A DNA stretch of 64,000 bases, taken from NCBI GenBank assembly GCA_963715485.1, contig OY970244.1, positions 1,488,001 through 1,552,000 on the forward strand, written 5' to 3'. The position numbers and the translations under genes were made by a program. Source of the DNA: SG8-30 sp963715485 (lineage in GTDB: Bacteria; Pseudomonadota; Gammaproteobacteria; Steroidobacterales; Steroidobacteraceae). The notes beneath the pieces are model-generated. The model was given only the letters and a program-made list of their open reading frames with translations, made no database searches and was not told the origin of the DNA. Shown here in pieces: positions 16,784-26,231 of this stretch. Every line of letters starts with the position of its first letter. Within the stretch, counting starts at the first letter, position 1.

Positions 16784-17653
16784 ATGAAGGTGACCGTTGC
16801 CGCGACGCAAATGGCATGCGGCTGGGATCTCGAAGCCAACCTGGCAGGCGCCGAGAGGCTCGTCCGCGAGGCTGCGGCGCGCGGTGCCAACGTGGTGCTG
16901 ATCCAGGAATTGTTCGAGACGCCCTATTTCTGCAAGGACCACCTTGCAAGGCATTTCGAACTGGCCAGCGGGATCGGGGAGAATCCGGCGGTGAAGCGGC
17001 TGGCGGGCGTCGCGGCGGAGCTGGGTGTGGTGCTGCCGTTGTCGGTATTCGAGCGCGCCCAGAACGCCTACTTCAACACCCTTGTAATGGTTGATGCCGA
17101 CGGTTCAAGCCTGGGAATCTACCGCAAGTCGCATATTCCAGAGAGTCCGGGCTACCACGAGAAGTTCTATTTCTCACCCGGCGACACCGGCTTCAAGGTC
17201 TGGCAGACGCGTTTCGGCCGGCTCGGTGTGGGTATCTGCTGGGACCAGTGGTTCCCGGAGTGTGCGCGTGCGATGGCGGTCATGGGTGCCGACATTCTCC
17301 TCTACCCGACCGCGATCGGCTCCGAGCCGCAGGACCCCACCCTGGATTCGCGCTGGCACTGGCAGCGCACCATGCAGGGTCATGCGGCGGCCAATGTCAT
17401 GCCCGTGGTCGCCTCAAACCGCATCGGATCGGAGCAGGGCGAGAAATGCTCCATTACGTTCTACGGACACTCTTTCATCGCCGATCACACTGGCGCCGTG
17501 GTTGAAGAGGCTGACGACCACTCGGAAACCGTGCTGACCGCGACTTTCGACCTGGACGCGACGCGCCGTTACCGCCAGGCATGGGGCGTGTTCCGCGACC
17601 GCCGGCCGGACCTGTATGGGCCACTGCTATCACTCGGCTCGCCGCAATCCTGA
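16784..17653 (+). CDS. aguB: N-carbamoylputrescine amidase
   Basis: The 289-residue nitrilase-superfamily protein has the complete Glu-Lys-Cys triad: Glu42 in QELFETPYFC, Lys115 in YRKSHIPESPGYHEK and Cys152 in GVGICWDQWFPE. The wording around each, and ILLYPTAIGSEPQDP later, match AguB, which hydrolyses N-carbamoylputrescine to putrescine, CO2 and ammonia in the agmatine pathway. GGAGAAG precedes the ATG. Its usual partner agmatine deiminase (AguA) is not in this window. The 3' end may overlap the next gene, depending on that gene's start. Confidence 0.92.
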   Translation: MKVTVAATQMACGWDLEANLAGAERLVREAAARGANVVLIQELFETPYFCKDHLARHFELASGIGENPAVKRLAGVAAELGVVLPLSVFERAQNAYFNTLVMVDADGSSLGIYRKSHIPESPGYHEKFYFSPGDTGFKVWQTRFGRLGVGICWDQWFPECARAMAVMGADILLYPTAIGSEPQDPTLDSRWHWQRTMQGHAAANVMPVVASNRIGSEQGEKCSITFYGHSFIADHTGAVVEEADDHSETVLTATFDLDATRRYRQAWGVFRDRRPDLYGPLLSLGSPQS

Positions 17654-17658
17654 CGCCC

Positions 17659-19179
17659 GTGCAGCTCGATGGAGAGATCGCCTGTGTCGACCTGGAGACG
17701 ACGGGTGGTCATGCTCTTTACAACCGCGTGATCGAGGTGGGCATCGTGCTCATGCGAAACGGTGACGTGGTCGAGGAGTGGAGTTCGCTGGTCAATCCGT
17801 GCAGCCGGATTCCCCGCAATATCGAGCAGTTCACCGGCATTTCGAACGACATGGTGGCCGATGCACCGGAGTTCCGGGAGTTGCAGGACGAAGTCCTGGG
17901 TAGGCTGTCGGGGCGCCTGTTCGTCGCGCACAACGCCCGCTTCGATTACGGATTCCTCAGGAACGAATTTCGCCGGGTCGGCGTCCGCTTCCGTTCGCCG
18001 GTGCTGTGTACCGTCAAGCTCTCGCGCCGGATCGACCCCCATGTCCGCGGGCACAGCCTGGATGCGGTCATGGAGCGACACGGCCTCAGCTGCATGGCCA
18101 GGCACCGCGCGCTCGGCGACGCACGGGTCCTGGCGGACTTGCTGGCGAAACTGCGAGCCAGTCGCGATCCGGTGGAACTCGAGACGATCATCGCCGACCT
18201 GTCCCGGGAAGCTCCGCTGCCTCCGCAGCTTGATACCCAGTTGGCGGACGACCTGCCGGAGGGTCCCGGGGTGTACCGCTTCTACGGTGAAGAAGACGTG
18301 TTGCTCTACATTGGCAAGAGCAACAACCTGCGGACCCGAGTACTTTCGCATTTTGCCGGCGACCACCGGTCGAGCAAGGACCTCAAGCTGTCGCGACAGG
18401 TACGGCGGGTCGACTGGACCGAGACCGCCGGCGAGTTCGGTGCCCTGCTGAGGGAGGCACGCTGGGTAAAGGAGCTCGAGCCGCTCCATAACCGGCGGCT
18501 GCGGCAAGTCGGCGAAGCCTGGGTCATACGGTTCCGGCCGGACGGAGACGGCCTGCGGGCCGATGTCCTCACCCTCGATGAAACGGAAACGGAAACGGAA
18601 ACGGAAACAGGAACAGAAGGGGATATTCCTGTCTTCATTCCTGACGAAGCGGAGGGAGACAGTCCCGGTTCCCCTTGCCGGTCGGGGCGGCAGGACCTGC
18701 GGGCTGAAGACAGTTCCAGCCCGGAGACCGACCTGTATGGGCCGTTTCGCAGTGAGCGGGACGCGCGCAAGGCGCTCGACGAACTGGCCCGTGCGCATGG
18801 GCTTTGCGCCCGGGTGCTCGGCATCGAGCCGGGCGAGGGCTCGTGTTTCGGTTTCCAGATCGGTCGCTGCAAGGGAGCCTGCTGCGGCAAGGAGCCGCTC
18901 GCGCTGCACGCCGCCCGGGCTCGTATGGCGCTGGCAACTCACAAGTTGAAGGCCTGGCCGTTCCGCGGTCGCATCGGAGTCAGGGAGTGCGATTGGCGCG
19001 GACAGGAAGAGATTCACGTGTTCGAGCAGTGGCGCTACCTGGGGACGGTTTCGCAGCCGGGGTCGCTCGATGATCTGCCTGGAATGCGATCCCGGTCCTT
19101 CGACCTTGATTCCTATCGGATCCTGTGCCGGTTCCTGGACCGGCCGCGGCCCCGTACAAGCCTGATTGAACTGGACTGA
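17659..19179 (+). CDS. DnaQ-like exonuclease fused to GIY-YIG (UvrC/Cho-like) endonuclease
   Basis: The 506-residue protein joins an N-terminal DEDDh exonuclease (ExoI CVDLETTGGH, ExoII HNARFDYGFLRNEF, ExoIII HRALGDARVLADLL) to a GIY-YIG domain (GPGVYRFYGEEDVLLYIGKS, NLRTRVLSHF) and a C-terminal UvrC/Cho-like cysteine segment (FGFQIGRCKGACCGKEP). This fusion occurs in many beta- and gammaproteobacteria and is thought to act in nucleotide-excision-type repair. An acidic low-complexity ETETETETETGTEGD linker interrupts it at about residues 306-320, encoded by a GAAACG repeat. The start is uncertain: GTG 17659 begins 5 bp after aguB, while ATG 17581 would overlap aguB by 73 bp. Neither has a strong ribosome site. 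Confidence 0.88.
   Translation: MQLDGEIACVDLETTGGHALYNRVIEVGIVLMRNGDVVEEWSSLVNPCSRIPRNIEQFTGISNDMVADAPEFRELQDEVLGRLSGRLFVAHNARFDYGFLRNEFRRVGVRFRSPVLCTVKLSRRIDPHVRGHSLDAVMERHGLSCMARHRALGDARVLADLLAKLRASRDPVELETIIADLSREAPLPPQLDTQLADDLPEGPGVYRFYGEEDVLLYIGKSNNLRTRVLSHFAGDHRSSKDLKLSRQVRRVDWTETAGEFGALLREARWVKELEPLHNRRLRQVGEAWVIRFRPDGDGLRADVLTLDETETETETETGTEGDIPVFIPDEAEGDSPGSPCRSGRQDLRAEDSSSPETDLYGPFRSERDARKALDELARAHGLCARVLGIEPGEGSCFGFQIGRCKGACCGKEPLALHAARARMALATHKLKAWPFRGRIGVRECDWRGQEEIHVFEQWRYLGTVSQPGSLDDLPGMRSRSFDLDSYRILCRFLDRPRPRTSLIELD
18580..18609 (+). repeat. GAAACG hexanucleotide tandem repeat in coding sequence
   Basis: Four perfect GAAACG units (18580-18603) and one GAAACA unit (18604-18609), followed by a degenerate GGAACA, encode alternating Glu-Thr between the GIY-YIG domain and the C-terminal cysteine region of the fusion nuclease. 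Copy-number change would lengthen or shorten the linker by two residues without a frameshift. Confidence 0.9.
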
Positions 19180-19182
19180 GCC

Positions 19183-21366
19183 GTGGAGCAGAAGACCTTC
19201 TTTGTTACCGCAGCGATGGGGACGACGGACCTGCTGGCGGCCGAACTCTCCGCGCTGGGCGCGACGGATGTACGCGAAACGCGCGGCGGCGCGTCAGGCA
19301 CAGGCACTCTGGAGACGGCCTATCGCGTTTGCCTCTGGTCGCGTGTCGGCCTTCACGTGCTGTGGCCGGCCGGGCAGTTTCAGGCCGCGGACCCGGACTC
19401 ACTCTATACGGGTGTCCTGGGTATCGACTGGTCACGGCACCTCGGACCCGAAAATACGCTCGCCGTGGATTTTTCGTCCTATGGCAGCGGCTTTACCCAC
19501 AGCCGCTACGCCGCGCAGAAGGTCAAGGATGCAGTGGTCGACCAGTTGCGTGAACGCTTCGGTTCGCGGCCCTCGGTCGATGTGGTGATGCCCGACGTTC
19601 GTATCAACCTGCGAGTGGAGAAGGGCGCGGCGGTCGCGAGCATCGACCTGGCTGGCGAGAGTCTGCACCGCCGCGGTTACCGAGAGCGGCAGCTGGTCGC
19701 ACCGATCAAGGAGAACCTGGCCGCGGCGATTCTGCTTCGCTCCGGCTGGGCCCGGATCGCGGCCGATGGCGGCGCTTTCATCGACCCAATGTGTGGTTCC
19801 GGCACGTTGCCGATCGAAGCAGCGTTGATTGCCGGCGACATCGCACCAGGATTGCTTCGGCAGCGCTTCGGCTTCACTCGCTGGCGCGGCCATGACGCGG
19901 ACCTCTGGCAACGCCTGGCAATTGAAGCCGACGCGCGTCGAGCCAGCGGCAAGATCGAGCCAGGGCGGATCCTCGGGTTCGACGCCGACCCGGCAGCGGT
20001 GCGGGCCGCACAGGCTAACGCCGGCCGGGCAGGCTTGCAGGGGCAGGTCCGTTTCGTGCGCTCGCAACTCGAGTCACTGCCTCCGGCGCCCTCAGAGTCT
20101 GGCCTGCTGGCGACGAACCCGCCTTACGGTGAGAGACTCGGGCAAGAGGATGACCTCAGGGAGCTGTATGAGTTGCTCGGGCGCAAGCTGAGGGAGGGGT
20201 ATGTCGGTTGGCAGGCGGCCGTCTTCACCGGCAATCCTCCGCTCGGCAGGGCGCTTGGCATCGAGGCGCGTCGTGCCCACCGGATGATGAATGGCGCAAT
20301 CGAGTGCCGTCTGTTGCGGCTGGATGTGTCGCCCAGGTACTTCGAGCGCACACGTGAGCCCGGGCGGCCCCCGCCCATCGATGCCGCGACGGCGCGGGCG
20401 CGGCCAGGGGCGCAGATGTTCGCCAACCGCCTGGGCAAGAATCTCAAGGAGCTACGCGGGTGGGCACGGCGCGAGTCCATTTCCTGCTTCAGGCTCTACG
20501 ATGCCGACATGCCCGAATACGCGTTCGCGATTGATCTGTACCAGGGAGATCCGGAGGGCCGGTCCGGCGCCTGGCTTTATGTGCAGGAGTACGCGCCACC
20601 CGCCACGGTGGATCGCGACAAGGCGAGGTCGCGCCGTGAGGAGGCGCTCTCGGTCCTGTCAGAAATAACAGGCGTTGCCCCGGAATACGTCTACATGCGA
20701 ACGCGGCGGCCCCAGAAAGGTGCGTCGCAGTACGAGAAGATCTCGGAGCGGGGCGAGTTCGATGTCGTCGCTGAGGGTGACCTGAGATTCCTGGTGAACT
20801 TCACCGACTACCTCGATACCGGGCTGTTCCTCGACTATCGGCTGGTGCGTTCCCGCGTCCGCGAGCTGTCGCGCGGCAAGCGCTTCCTGAACTTGTTCGG
20901 CTATACGGGCACGTCCACCGTCTATGCGGCATCAGGCGGCGCATCGAGCACGCTGACGGTAGACATGTCACGGACCTACCTGGACTGGGCCCGGCGCAAT
21001 CTCGAGTTGAACGGGCTGGGCAGTGCAATGCATACGTATACGCGGGCGGATTGCCTGGCATGGCTGTCGTATGATGACGGTGGCCGCTTCGACCTTGTGC
21101 TCCTCGACCCGCCGACTTTCTCGAATTCGAAGTCGATGGAGCGCGAGTTTGACGTGCAGCGGGACCATGCGGGGCTCATTCGTACCACGCTGGCGAGGCT
21201 GGCGCCGGGGGGGACGCTGATTTTTTCGACGAACCTGCAGCGCTTCAGGCTCGACACCGTGGCGCTGGGCGAAGCAGACATCGACGATTGGAGCGCCGCG
21301 ACGCTGCCGAAGGACTTCTCGCGCCGTCCGCGGATCCGCAGCGTGTTTGCGATCAGGGCGCGTTGA
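19183..21366 (+). CDS. rlmKL: Bifunctional 23S rRNA methyltransferase RlmKL (m2G2445 and m7G2069)
   Basis: The 727-residue fusion has an N-terminal THUMP region, then the RlmL methyltransferase (FIDPMCGSGTLPIEAALIAG SAM loop and catalytic TNPPYGERLG), then the RlmK methyltransferase (FLNLFGYTGTSTVYAASGGA SAM loop and LLDPPTFSNSK). It methylates 23S rRNA at G2445 (N2) and G2069 (N7) during large-subunit assembly. The fused form and the length are typical of gammaproteobacteria. The start 3 bp after the nuclease stop suggests co-transcription. Confidence 0.96.
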   Translation: MEQKTFFVTAAMGTTDLLAAELSALGATDVRETRGGASGTGTLETAYRVCLWSRVGLHVLWPAGQFQAADPDSLYTGVLGIDWSRHLGPENTLAVDFSSYGSGFTHSRYAAQKVKDAVVDQLRERFGSRPSVDVVMPDVRINLRVEKGAAVASIDLAGESLHRRGYRERQLVAPIKENLAAAILLRSGWARIAADGGAFIDPMCGSGTLPIEAALIAGDIAPGLLRQRFGFTRWRGHDADLWQRLAIEADARRASGKIEPGRILGFDADPAAVRAAQANAGRAGLQGQVRFVRSQLESLPPAPSESGLLATNPPYGERLGQEDDLRELYELLGRKLREGYVGWQAAVFTGNPPLGRALGIEARRAHRMMNGAIECRLLRLDVSPRYFERTREPGRPPPIDAATARARPGAQMFANRLGKNLKELRGWARRESISCFRLYDADMPEYAFAIDLYQGDPEGRSGAWLYVQEYAPPATVDRDKARSRREEALSVLSEITGVAPEYVYMRTRRPQKGASQYEKISERGEFDVVAEGDLRFLVNFTDYLDTGLFLDYRLVRSRVRELSRGKRFLNLFGYTGTSTVYAASGGASSTLTVDMSRTYLDWARRNLELNGLGSAMHTYTRADCLAWLSYDDGGRFDLVLLDPPTFSNSKSMEREFDVQRDHAGLIRTTLARLAPGGTLIFSTNLQRFRLDTVALGEADIDDWSAATLPKDFSRRPRIRSVFAIRAR

Positions 21367-21426
21367 GTGTTGCCCGTCGCAGCTGTTCACGCTGGAGTCT
21401 CGTCCACGCCCGGGAAGTGCCGACGG

Positions 21427-21442
21427 TGGCATGTCGCGTGCA
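21427..21442 (+). promoter_or_regulatory. Candidate sigma-54-like promoter upstream of glgP
   Basis: TGGCATGTCGCGTGCA has the GG and GC dinucleotides of RpoN promoters at the correct 10-base spacing and matches TGGCACG-N4-TTGCA except for two positions. It shares the same G in place of the first T of TTGCA as the site upstream of the porins. Predicted start near 21453, about 25 nt before ATG 21478. Weaker than the porin site and unsupported by an activator site. Confidence 0.35.
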
Positions 21443-21477
21443 AGGTCCAGGCAATAATGGAACCAGGTAACTAGCCG

Positions 21478-23955
21478 ATGAATGACATGTCGACCAACGC
21501 AGCGCTGTGGAGTGGTAGCCCGCTGACCGTGGGAAGTCTGCGCACGGCGCTGCTCGATCGCCTGACGCGAAACCTCGGCAAGGACCCGAGGACTGCAACG
21601 CCGCGCGATTTTTACGACGCGCTGTCGCTCGCGGCGCGCGAGGAACTGACAACGCGCTGGTTGGCCACGCAGCGCAGGGTCGCGCAGAGCCATGCCAAGC
21701 GCATCTGCTACCTGTCGGTTGAATTCCTTCCGGGGCGATCACTGGTCAACGCGCTGTCGAGTCTCGACGGTGACCTCGTGGCCGAGGCTCGCCGGGTGCT
21801 CGCGGAGTATGGCCTCGACCTGGATGCAGTCGCAGCGCTGGAAGTGGATCCCGGCCTCGGCAACGGCGGCCTTGGCCGGCTGGCAGCATGCTTCCTCGAC
21901 TCGCTTGCGACGCTACAGTACCCGGCTACCGGCTACGGCATCCGCTACGACTACGGCATCTTCACGCAGCAGATCGGCCCGGATGGTGGACAGCGTGAGG
22001 TGGCGAGCAGCTGGCTGCGGCTGCGTAACCCCTGGGAAATACCGCGCAGCGACGCGAGCTACACCATCAAGTTCGGTGGCCGCTGCGAGGCGGAACGCGG
22101 CGCCGACGGCCGCACCCGGCACCGCTGGGTCGACACCTCCGATCTGCTGGCCGTAGGGTTCGATCACCTGGTTCCCGGTAACCGCAGCCCCACGGTCAAC
22201 CATTTGCGGCTGTGGTCGGGGCGTGCCGTCGCGCCCTTCCACATCGAGTCTTTCAACCGGGGGAACTATTCCGCGGCGGTGGAGGACCAGGTCGCCGCGA
22301 AGAACGTCTCGCGTGTGCTCTATCCCGACGACTCGACGCCGCAAGGCCGCGAGTTGCGGTTCCGCCAGCAATATTTCTTTGTCAGCGCCAGCCTGCAGGA
22401 CTTGCTGAAGCACCACCTGGCGGAGGATCGCAGCCTCGAGCAGTTGCCTGATTCGGTGGCGATTCAGTTGAACGACACGCACCCGACGCTGGCCATTCCG
22501 GAACTGCTCCGACTGCTGGTCGACGAGCACGGCGTTCCCTGGTCGCGCGCACGTGAACTCGCCAGCGAGATCTTCGGCTATACCAACCATACGTTGCTTC
22601 CCGAGGCGCTCGAGACCTGGCCGGTCGCGATGTTCGAGAAGTTGCTGCCGCGTCACTTGCAGATCATCTACCTGATCAACCGCGAATTCCTCGACACGGT
22701 CAGCCAGCGCTATCCCGGCAATAGCGACCGTCGCCGGCGAATGTCCATCATCAACGAGGACTGGGGCCGCGAAGTCCGCATGTCGCACCTCGCCGTGATT
22801 GGCAGCCGGCGGGTAAATGGCGTCGCGCGCCTGCATTCGGAACTGATGCAACAGACGATCTTCAGCGAGTTCGCCGAGATGCTGCCGGATCGTTTCACTA
22901 ACGTAACCAACGGAATTACCGTACGCCGTTGGCTCAAGCAGGCCAATCCGGGCCTGGCCGGGCTGTTGACCGAGCATCTCGGCCACGGCTGGGAGAACGA
23001 TCTCGAGGAGCTCGACCGCCTGCGCTGGGCGCCTGACGACCCCGAGTTCCGGCGCCGCTTCCGCGAGATCAAGCTGGCCAACAAGCTGCGGCTGGCGGCG
23101 GTGATTGCCGATCGCTGCGGGGTACAGGTCGATCCGCAATCGCTCTTTGACGTCCAGGTCAAGCGCATCCATGAGTACAAGCGCCAGATACTGAACCTGC
23201 TATCCGTCATCACACGCTTCAACCGCATTTGCAACGGGGCAGCCGACGTCGTGCCGCGCACAGTCATGTTTGCTGGCAAAGCCGCGCCGGGATATGCCAT
23301 GGCCAAGTCGATCATCCGCCTGATCAACTCGGTCGCCCGGGTCGTCAATGGCAACCCTGCGACCGAGGGATTGCTGAAGGTCGCCTTCCTGCCGGACTAC
23401 GACGTGTCGCTGGCCCAGCGAATCATGCCTGCCGCCGACCTGTCGCAGCAGATCTCCACGGCCGGCATGGAAGCCTCGGGGACCGGAAACATGAAGCTTG
23501 CGCTCAATGGCGCCCTCACCATCGGCACGCTGGACGGCGCGAATATCGAAATCCGCGACTGCGTCGGGCCCGAGAACATGTTCATTTTCGGCATGGACTC
23601 CAGCGAGACGCAGACTCTGCGCGATGGTGGCTATGTGCCGCAGGACTTTGTGGCAGCGAGTCCCGAGCTGCGCGAGGCGCTCGACATGCTGGACGCCGGC
23701 TACTTCACACCAGATGATACCGACGCAGCCAAGCCGGTAGTCAACCGGCTGCTCGGAGACGGTGAACCGTTCCTGGTGCTGGCCGATTTCGAGGCCTACG
23801 AGTCGGCTCAGGCGCGAGTAGACCTGCTTTTCCGGCAGGCCGATGAGTGGAGCCGCCGTGCGTCGATCAACTCGATCAGCATGGGGCCGTTCTCCAGCGA
23901 CCGCAGCATTCGTGAGTATGCGGACCGCATCTGGAACCTGCGGCCGGTCATCTGA
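21478..23955 (+). CDS. glgP: Glycogen/alpha-glucan phosphorylase
   Basis: The 825-residue enzyme has the family signatures KRICYLSVEFLPGRSLVNAL, EVDPGLGNGGLGRLAACFLD near the active site, the phosphate and sugar-binding VQVKRIHEYKRQILNLL, and the PLP lysine in EASGTGNMKLALNGALTIGT. It releases glucose-1-phosphate from the non-reducing ends of glycogen. No N-terminal regulatory phosphorylation segment is visible, as usual for bacterial forms. It opens a four-gene glycogen operon with glgB 23 bp downstream. An internal ATG four codons in is an alternative start. Confidence 0.96.
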   Translation: MNDMSTNAALWSGSPLTVGSLRTALLDRLTRNLGKDPRTATPRDFYDALSLAAREELTTRWLATQRRVAQSHAKRICYLSVEFLPGRSLVNALSSLDGDLVAEARRVLAEYGLDLDAVAALEVDPGLGNGGLGRLAACFLDSLATLQYPATGYGIRYDYGIFTQQIGPDGGQREVASSWLRLRNPWEIPRSDASYTIKFGGRCEAERGADGRTRHRWVDTSDLLAVGFDHLVPGNRSPTVNHLRLWSGRAVAPFHIESFNRGNYSAAVEDQVAAKNVSRVLYPDDSTPQGRELRFRQQYFFVSASLQDLLKHHLAEDRSLEQLPDSVAIQLNDTHPTLAIPELLRLLVDEHGVPWSRARELASEIFGYTNHTLLPEALETWPVAMFEKLLPRHLQIIYLINREFLDTVSQRYPGNSDRRRRMSIINEDWGREVRMSHLAVIGSRRVNGVARLHSELMQQTIFSEFAEMLPDRFTNVTNGITVRRWLKQANPGLAGLLTEHLGHGWENDLEELDRLRWAPDDPEFRRRFREIKLANKLRLAAVIADRCGVQVDPQSLFDVQVKRIHEYKRQILNLLSVITRFNRICNGAADVVPRTVMFAGKAAPGYAMAKSIIRLINSVARVVNGNPATEGLLKVAFLPDYDVSLAQRIMPAADLSQQISTAGMEASGTGNMKLALNGALTIGTLDGANIEIRDCVGPENMFIFGMDSSETQTLRDGGYVPQDFVAASPELREALDMLDAGYFTPDDTDAAKPVVNRLLGDGEPFLVLADFEAYESAQARVDLLFRQADEWSRRASINSISMGPFSSDRSIREYADRIWNLRPVI

Positions 23956-23978
23956 GCGCCGATGAGGAAATCCTGACC

Positions 23979-26231
23979 ATGGCGCGGGTGAAGCGAGGCA
24001 GTACATTGCCGGCCGGGGAGATCGACGCGCTGCTGCAGGCGCGTCACCCCGAACCCCGTTCCGTGCTCGGATACCACGAGCAGAAGCAGCGCGGCAAGAC
24101 GCCGCTGTGCACGGTCCGCGTGCTCGAGCCAGGCGCCTCCGAAGTGTCTGTATTCTGGGAGGACGAGGATCCTGACTCGGCCACGCCGCTGAAGCGGCTG
24201 CATGCCGAGGGCCTGTTCGAGGGCCAGGTACGGCATCGCCGACCACTGCATCCTTACCGATTACGCGTCCGCTATCCTGACGGCCAGGAGCAGACCCGCC
24301 ACGACCCGTACTACTTCTCGCCGCAGCTGACCGATTACGATCTCTACCTTTTCGGCGAGGGCAACCATCACCGTGCCTACCTGAAACTCGGTGCGCACCT
24401 TGCGTCCGTCGACGGGCTGGCCGGGACGCGCTTCGCGGTCTGGGCACCAAACGCGGAACGGGTCAGCGTAGTGGGTCCCTTCAACTCATGGGATGGTCGC
24501 AGGCACGCGCTGCAGTCGCGTGCGGGGAGCGGCGTCTGGGAGCTGTTCGTTCCGGGCATAGGTGCCGGTACGGCCTACAAGTACGAACTTCGGACACGCG
24601 ATGCGCGAACGCTGCTCAAGTCCGATCCGTACGGTTTTGCCATGCAGCTTCGGCCCGGCAACTGCTCCGTTGTCGCCGAGCTCGACGGCCACCCGTGGGG
24701 AGACAACGAGTGGATGGCTGCGCGCGCGGGATCGACCCCGGCCACCCGGCCGATCAGCGTGTACGAAGTCCACCTGCCGTCTTGGCGCCGTCGCGAGGGA
24801 CGGAATCCACCCTTCATGAACTGGCGTGAGGCAGCCGAGGAACTGATTCCCTACGTGCTCGGACTCGGACACACCCACATCGAATTGATGGGGGTCGCGG
24901 AGCATCCGCTTGATGAATCCTGGGGCTACCAGGTGACCGGATACTTCGCGCCGTCGGCGCGCTTCGGCACGCCCCGGGATCTCATGCATTTCGTCGACTG
25001 CTGCCACCAGGCGGGGCTGGGCGTAATCATTGACTGGGTGCCGGCGCACTTCCCGCGGGACGAGAGTGGGCTGGCGGGCTTCGACGGCACGGCACTCTAC
25101 GAGCATGCCGATCCGCGCCTTGGCGAGCACATGGACTGGGGAACAAAGATCTTCAACTTCGGCCGCCACGAGGTGCGTAACTTCCTGGTTGCCAATGCGA
25201 TGTACTGGCTGGACTGCTACCACGTCGACGGCCTGCGCGTCGACGCAGTGGCCTCCATGCTGTATCTGGACTACAGCCGCCAGCCCGGCGAGTGGCTGCC
25301 AAACCGGTTTGGTGGGCGGGAGAACCTCGAGGCCATCGACTTGCTGCGCCAGGTCAATGGCACCCTTCGCCACTACCATCCCGGCGCGATGACCATTGCG
25401 GAAGAGTCCACCGCTTTTCCGGGTGTGACCCGGCCGGTCGAGCACGGCGGCCTGGGCTTCACCATGAAGTGGAACATGGGGTGGATGAACGACACCCTGC
25501 GCTATTTCTCGCTGGATCCGGTCTATCGCAGCCATGAGCACTCCTTGATTACGTTCTCGTTCATGTATGCGTGGTCCGAGCATTTCATGTTGCCGCTGTC
25601 CCATGACGAAGTCGTACATGGCAAGGGGTCGCTGCTCGGCAAGATGCCGGGGGACGACTGGCAGAAGCTCGCCAACCTGCGCCTGCTCATGTCTTACATG
25701 ACCGCGCACCCGGGCAAGAAGCTGCTGTTCATGGGCTCGGAGCTTGGGCAGAGGCAGGAATGGCGCGACGGCGATTCGCTGGACTGGGGACTCCTCGACG
25801 ATGAACGGCATCGGGGCCTGCGGGACTGTCTGCGCGACCTGAATCGCCTCTACCAGGACTCGCCGGGCCTGCACGGCACTGACTGGGACCCACAGGGCTT
25901 CCGCTGGATTGATCTGCACAATTCCGCGGACAGCGTTTTCGGCTTCCGTCGCGGCCACGTGCAGGAAGGCCAGCCGGGCGCGCTCGTTTGCATGTTCAAC
26001 GCGACGCCGGTGCCGCGGGAGCACTACAGGATCGGTGTCGAAGCGCCGGGCGAATACCAGTGCGTATTCAACTCCGATGCGTCCAGTTACGGTGGTTCGG
26101 GCCATCCGGTCATCCGTCGAGCCTCGACCGAGCATGGCTGGAACGATTTTCCGTGGAGCCTGCGCCTGACCTTGCCACCACTGGCGGCGGTGTTCTACGC
26201 GCCCGCCCGGGGCCCGGGAGCTCCGGCGTGA
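23979..26231 (+). CDS. glgB: 1,4-alpha-glucan branching enzyme
   Basis: The 750-residue protein has an extra N-terminal beta domain, a CBM48 module (GTRFAVWAPNAERVSVVGPF), and a GH13 barrel with the nucleophile Asp in VDGLRVDAVASMLYLDY, the acid Glu in MTIAEESTAFPGVTRP, and the LPLSHDEVVHGKGSLLGKMPG loop containing the transition-state Asp. It creates alpha-1,6 branches in glycogen. The length and the long N-terminus match the GlgB type 1 form. The stop overlaps the glgX start (GTGA), indicating coupled translation. Confidence 0.96.
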   Translation: MARVKRGSTLPAGEIDALLQARHPEPRSVLGYHEQKQRGKTPLCTVRVLEPGASEVSVFWEDEDPDSATPLKRLHAEGLFEGQVRHRRPLHPYRLRVRYPDGQEQTRHDPYYFSPQLTDYDLYLFGEGNHHRAYLKLGAHLASVDGLAGTRFAVWAPNAERVSVVGPFNSWDGRRHALQSRAGSGVWELFVPGIGAGTAYKYELRTRDARTLLKSDPYGFAMQLRPGNCSVVAELDGHPWGDNEWMAARAGSTPATRPISVYEVHLPSWRRREGRNPPFMNWREAAEELIPYVLGLGHTHIELMGVAEHPLDESWGYQVTGYFAPSARFGTPRDLMHFVDCCHQAGLGVIIDWVPAHFPRDESGLAGFDGTALYEHADPRLGEHMDWGTKIFNFGRHEVRNFLVANAMYWLDCYHVDGLRVDAVASMLYLDYSRQPGEWLPNRFGGRENLEAIDLLRQVNGTLRHYHPGAMTIAEESTAFPGVTRPVEHGGLGFTMKWNMGWMNDTLRYFSLDPVYRSHEHSLITFSFMYAWSEHFMLPLSHDEVVHGKGSLLGKMPGDDWQKLANLRLLMSYMTAHPGKKLLFMGSELGQRQEWRDGDSLDWGLLDDERHRGLRDCLRDLNRLYQDSPGLHGTDWDPQGFRWIDLHNSADSVFGFRRGHVQEGQPGALVCMFNATPVPREHYRIGVEAPGEYQCVFNSDASSYGGSGHPVIRRASTEHGWNDFPWSLRLTLPPLAAVFYAPARGPGAPA

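Noticed and set aside
18580..18609. GAAACG repeat as a phase-variation switch
   Set aside because: The unit is six bases, so slippage keeps the frame and can only change linker length.
17569..19017. Minus-strand open frame of 482 codons
   Set aside because: Antisense to the DnaQ/GIY-YIG fusion gene, whose active-site motifs are intact.
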